From Chloroflexia bacterium (GTDB lineage: Bacteria; Chloroflexota; Chloroflexia; Thermomicrobiales; UBA6265), in NCBI GenBank assembly GCA_013698305.1, contig JACCVC010000069.1:1-9377 (forward strand): 9,377 bases of DNA. The letters run 5' to 3'. Position numbers and translations under genes: made by a program. The notes below the pieces were generated by a model, which was given only the letters and a program-made list of their open reading frames with translations, was not told where the DNA came from and made no database searches. This document shows positions 6,698 through 9,377 of the stretch, in pieces. Position 1 is the stretch's first letter. Every line of letters begins with the position of its first letter.

Positions 6698-7099
6698 ATG
6701 AGCCACAGTTCGTCGATTGATCTGAACAACATTGTCCGGCGCGTCTCTGAGTCAGATGCCGTCTCCCTGAGTTGGGGACGCCTCGTCTGGCTCATCGGCG
6801 AGAAGGAGACGCCCGGCGCTGAGCAAACGCTTGGTGTGGTTACTATCGAGCCAGGCAAGCGGAACCCTCTCCACTTTCACCCCAATTGTGAAGAGCTGCT
6901 CTATGTGATGGAGGGCGAGGCGGATCACAAGCTGGGTGACGAGATGTTTCACATCACCACCGGCGACGTGATCCGAATTCCCCAGGGCGTTCCGCATTGG
7001 GCGCAGGCTACGGGAGAGACGCCGCTGGTAGCTCTGATTTCGTTCTCGGCGGCGGACCGCAAGACCGAGAACCTTGAAGACACCGGGGACATCGCCTGA
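6698..7099 (+). CDS. Cupin domain protein
   Basis: A 133-residue single-domain cupin, a small beta barrel that usually binds one metal. Motif 1 is present as G53-KRNPL-H59-F-H61-PNCE-E66-LLYVME-G73. Motif 2 follows as G89-DVIRI-P95-Q-G97-VP-H100. The two His of motif 1, the Glu and the later His form the expected metal site, so it should be able to hold a metal. No second domain or signal peptide is seen. Small cupins like this act as isomerases, epimerases, dioxygenases or binding proteins in sugar and aromatic pathways, and the sequence alone does not decide which. The start is ATG at 6698, with AAGGA 7 nt upstream. It lies 44 nt after the dehydrogenase gene and 80 nt before the Tm-1-like gene, so it is probably a member of the same catabolic set. 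Confidence 0.9.
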   Translation: MSHSSSIDLNNIVRRVSESDAVSLSWGRLVWLIGEKETPGAEQTLGVVTIEPGKRNPLHFHPNCEELLYVMEGEADHKLGDEMFHITTGDVIRIPQGVPHWAQATGETPLVALISFSAADRKTENLEDTGDIA

Positions 7100-7118
7100 T
7101 CGAGCGAGTGCCATTGTA

Positions 7119-7147
7119 TCGGGATGTATAGATCAGACCAATCCCGA
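7119..7147 (+). repeat. Inverted repeat before the Tm-1-like gene
   Basis: TCGGGAT (7119-7125) is perfectly complementary to ATCCCGA (7141-7147) across a 15-nt loop, in the 80-nt gap between cupin and Tm-1-like genes. TGTAT is repeated 10 bp apart at 7115-7119 and 7125-7129. It may be a leader hairpin or a regulator site. No T-run follows, so a terminator is unlikely. Confidence 0.35.
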
Positions 7148-7179
7148 CGAACGCGGACTGAATGAGGAGCATGAATCCG

Positions 7180-8421
7180 ATGGCCACCGTTGTCCTGCTG
7201 GGCACCCTCGATACCAAAGGCGCGGAATATGCCTACCTTCGCGAGCAGATCGAGCGCAACAGCCGTTGCGATGTAGTCATCGTTGACGCAGGTGTATTAG
7301 GTGAGCCGCAAACCACTGCCGACATCTCGCGCCATGACGTAGCACGGGCCGCGGGAACAACCATCGATGATCTCGTCGCCGCCAACGATCGCGGAGCGGC
7401 GGTGGCCGCGATGGCTGACGGAGCGAGCAAGATTGTCAGCGATCTGTTCGCGGCAGGGCGGCTCCAGGGCATACTCGGCCTCGGCGGCAGCGGAGGCACG
7501 TCGCTGGTGACGCACGCAATGCAGGCGCTGCCGGTCGGGGTGCCGAAGCTCATGGTGTCAACGGTCGCGTCGGGCGATACCCGGCCTTATGTGGGCGCGG
7601 TTGATATCACGATGATGTATTCCGTGGTCGACATCGCCGGAATCAACAGGATCTCGGCACGCATCCTCGGAAACGCCGCTGCCGGCATTGCTGGAATGGC
7701 AACGGCATATGCCGCACCTTTCCCCGACATGGGCAACAAGCCTTTGATCGGCGCGACGATGTTCGGCGTGACGACGCCGAGTGTGACGAAGGCGCGCGAG
7801 TTGCTGGAAGCCAAAGGGTACGAGGTGCTCGTCTTTCATGCGACCGGTGCTGGCGGCCAGTCGATGGAGGCATTGGTCAGCGGCGGCTTCCTGGACGGAG
7901 TGCTCGATATCACGACGACAGAGCTGGCCGACGACCTGGTGGGTGGGGTATTTTCCGCCGGACCTGATCGCATGAAAGCTACCTGCCAGTCCGGGCTACC
8001 TCAGGTAGTGTCTCTTGGTGCGCTCGACATGGTCAATTTCGGACCGAAAGACACCGTGCCGGGGCGCTTCCGGGATCGCAATCTGTATGTTCACAATCCA
8101 TCGGTGACATTGATGAGGACCACGCCGGAGGAGTGCGCCGAGCTGGGTAGGCGGATCGGCGTCAGGCTCAGTGCCGCGACAGGGCCGGTAGCGCTCTTCA
8201 TTCCGCGTGGCGGGGTATCGGCAATTGCCGTCGAGGGAGGCGTGTTTCACGATCCCGAAGCGGATACAGCGCTCCTGCAAAGCCTGATGGAGAACCTTGG
8301 AGACAATGTCGACGTCCATGATCTTGCATACGACATCAACGATCCGCGATTCGCCACGGCGATGGCCGATCGAATGGCGGAGCTCATGTCTCGTGAATCA
8401 TCCTCGGAGAACAAGGCATGA
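7180..8421 (+). CDS. Tm-1-like ATP-binding domain protein (UPF0261)
   Basis: A 413-residue cytoplasmic protein of the UPF0261/Tm-1-like ATP-binding family. The family is named after the N-terminal part of tomato Tm-1, which blocks tobamovirus replication. The bacterial members have no settled reaction. Family landmarks are GTLDTKG (8-14), GLGGSGGT (100-107), STVASGDT (127-134), HATGAGG (220-226) and IPRGG (341-345). The glycine-rich segments are the likely nucleotide contacts. It is nearly the full usual length. ATG at 7180 is preferred because GAGGAG (7164-7169) sits 10 nt before it and the protein then opens MATVVLLGTLDTKG. ATG at 7171 would be 1 nt from that site, and ATG at 7162 overlaps it. 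The stop overlaps the next start by 4 bp (ATGA), so the two products are probably made in fixed ratio and may form a complex. Confidence 0.92.
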   Translation: MATVVLLGTLDTKGAEYAYLREQIERNSRCDVVIVDAGVLGEPQTTADISRHDVARAAGTTIDDLVAANDRGAAVAAMADGASKIVSDLFAAGRLQGILGLGGSGGTSLVTHAMQALPVGVPKLMVSTVASGDTRPYVGAVDITMMYSVVDIAGINRISARILGNAAAGIAGMATAYAAPFPDMGNKPLIGATMFGVTTPSVTKARELLEAKGYEVLVFHATGAGGQSMEALVSGGFLDGVLDITTTELADDLVGGVFSAGPDRMKATCQSGLPQVVSLGALDMVNFGPKDTVPGRFRDRNLYVHNPSVTLMRTTPEECAELGRRIGVRLSAATGPVALFIPRGGVSAIAVEGGVFHDPEADTALLQSLMENLGDNVDVHDLAYDINDPRFATAMADRMAELMSRESSSENKA

Positions 8422-9263
8422 CAGGCAGAAGCGATGTGAACAGTCGAACCGGGATTCTCGATCGGCTTCGCGCCAAGGTAGCGCGAGGAAAGGTGATCGT
8501 CGGAGCGGGAGCGGGCACGGGCCTCTCGGCCAAGTGCGTCGAGCAGGGCGGCGTCGACCTGATCGTCATCTACAACTCCGGTCGTTTTCGCATGGCGGGA
8601 CGCGGATCACTGGCAGGGATGATGCCCTATGGTGACGCCAACGGGATCGTCGTCGAGATGGCAAGCGAGGTGTTGCCGGTAGTTCAGCGAACACCGGTGC
8701 TGGCGGGGGTCTGCGGCACCGATCCCTTCCGGTTGATGCCGGTGTTTCTGGATCAGCTCAAGGCAATGGGATTCGCGGGTGTCCAGAACTTCCCCACGGT
8801 GGGCCTCATCGATGGGACTTTCCGGCAGAATCTCGAGGAAACGGGCATGGGTTTCGACCTCGAGGTCGAGATGATCCGGCTTGCGCGCCAGCGCGATCTG
8901 CTGACGTCACCGTACTGCTTCGATCCGGACAGCGCTCGGGCGATGGCACAGGCAGGCGCTGACATCCTGGTGCCGCATCTTGGGTTGACGACCAAGGGCT
9001 CTATCGGCGCCACGACGGCTGTCCCGCTGGACGAGGCGCCGGGATTGGTACAGGCCATGAATGATGCCGCAAAGGACGTGAATCCGGATATCCTGGTGCT
9101 GTGCCATGGAGGACCGATAGCTGAGCCAGAGGATGCGGAATACGTCCTTGCTCACACACGTGGGGTGGTCGGATTCTACGGTGCGTCGAGCATGGAGCGC
9201 TTGCCCACGGAAGTGGCCATCACCGAGAACACCAGGCGATTCACGTCGCTCACCATCGGTTAG
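8418..9263 (+). CDS. TIM-barrel protein, 'phosphoenolpyruvate hydrolase' family
   Basis: A 281-residue protein of the TIM-barrel family annotated as phosphoenolpyruvate hydrolase or 'TIM-barrel signal transduction protein', related in fold to PEP mutase/isocitrate lyase-like barrels. The family name does not prove the reaction. Motifs in order are GAGAGTGLSAK (29-39), DLIVIYNSGR (47-56), GRGSLAG (61-67), GVCGTDP (97-103), QNFPTVGLIDG (123-133), HLGLTTKGSIG (187-197), CHGGPI (229-234) and GASSMERLP (255-263). Together they cover the whole barrel, so the gene is complete. The start is ATG at 8418, overlapping the Tm-1-like stop. In plants and fungi this domain follows the UPF0261 domain in one protein, so the two gene products almost certainly work together. 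In this operon the substrate is probably a sugar-derived keto compound, which is inference. Confidence 0.92.
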   Translation: MTGRSDVNSRTGILDRLRAKVARGKVIVGAGAGTGLSAKCVEQGGVDLIVIYNSGRFRMAGRGSLAGMMPYGDANGIVVEMASEVLPVVQRTPVLAGVCGTDPFRLMPVFLDQLKAMGFAGVQNFPTVGLIDGTFRQNLEETGMGFDLEVEMIRLARQRDLLTSPYCFDPDSARAMAQAGADILVPHLGLTTKGSIGATTAVPLDEAPGLVQAMNDAAKDVNPDILVLCHGGPIAEPEDAEYVLAHTRGVVGFYGASSMERLPTEVAITENTRRFTSLTIG

Positions 9264-9283
9264 CCTGGTCGGTTCAGTCATCG

Positions 9284-9308
9284 CCTTGCGCAACCACGGC
9301 ACGCAAGG
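9284..9308 (+). terminator. Possible transcription-ending hairpin after the last gene
   Basis: CCTTGCG (9284-9290) and CGCAAGG (9302-9308) are perfect 7-bp arms around an 11-nt loop, 21 nt after the last stop. Only a short TTT follows, so it is a weak intrinsic terminator at best. Its position at the end of the gene row is the main support. Confidence 0.35.
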
Positions 9309-9310
9309 TT

Positions 9311-9351
9311 TCGCGAGAGCGACATGTGGACGTGCGTGGCGGGCCTCGCGA
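9311..9351. repeat. Inverted repeat at the right edge
   Basis: TCGCGAG (9311-9317) is complementary to CTCGCGA (9345-9351), with 27 nt between. Together with the hairpin just before it, the 114 nt after the last gene are mostly structured. No gene is supported here. Confidence 0.3.
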
Positions 9352-9377
9352 TCACTGTGTAGCGAAGAGGGTGGACG

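Noticed and set aside
9324..9362. Twelve-codon open frame at the right edge
   Set aside because: It is too short, has no ribosome binding site, and is likely chance.
1..9377. CRISPR array, insertion sequence, tRNA or rRNA
   Set aside because: No regularly spaced repeats, transposase motifs, terminal repeats or cloverleaf-like stretches were seen on reading both strands.

Overview
The window (9,377 bp, moderately high GC) is bacterial. It most resembles a Chloroflexota genome, perhaps of the Thermomicrobia/Sphaerobacter type. That placement is an inference from remembered protein style: a Tat-exported sugar-binding protein with an 'AQDG'-type mature end, a small DNVFSFR...ATGNFKxGNER protein, and a stand-alone ChaB. 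No rRNA or tRNA gene is present to confirm it.

Left part (1-1249): three unrelated small genes. A very acidic Asp/Ser/Gly-rich protein runs leftwards off the window edge (minus strand, start at 520). It is divergent from a 73-residue conserved-looking hypothetical protein (771-992). That gene converges on a ChaB-family protein (1034-1249, minus strand). A stretch with no supported gene (1250-1574) follows and carries an AT-rich promoter region at its right end.

Right part (1575-9263): eight plus-strand genes that look like one carbohydrate or sugar-acid uptake and breakdown locus. They are a GntR/FCD regulator, a Tat-dependent solute-binding protein, two MalF/MalG-type permeases (overlapping by 4 bp), a Gfo/Idh/MocA dehydrogenase, a small cupin, a Tm-1-like ATP-binding protein (UPF0261) and a TIM-barrel protein of the 'phosphoenolpyruvate hydrolase' family. 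The last two overlap by 4 bp. In tomato, the virus-resistance protein Tm-1 carries equivalents of both as one fused chain. No ABC ATPase is encoded here, so the importer probably borrows a shared MsmX/MsmK/UgpC-type ATPase from elsewhere or from beyond the window.

Likely working model (inference): the regulator senses a sugar-derived acid. The binding protein and permeases import the substrate, the dehydrogenase oxidises it, the cupin isomerises or sequesters an intermediate, and the Tm-1-like/TIM-barrel pair carries out an uncharacterised ATP-linked step, possibly C-C bond cleavage. The substrate cannot be read from the sequence.

Noncoding structure supports regulated expression. There is a promoter with 21-bp-phased repeats before the regulator, three alternating ATGGCA/TGCCAT half-sites before the binding-protein gene, and a perfect 12-bp hairpin between binding protein and permease. 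There is also an inverted repeat before the Tm-1-like gene, and two inverted repeats after the last gene.
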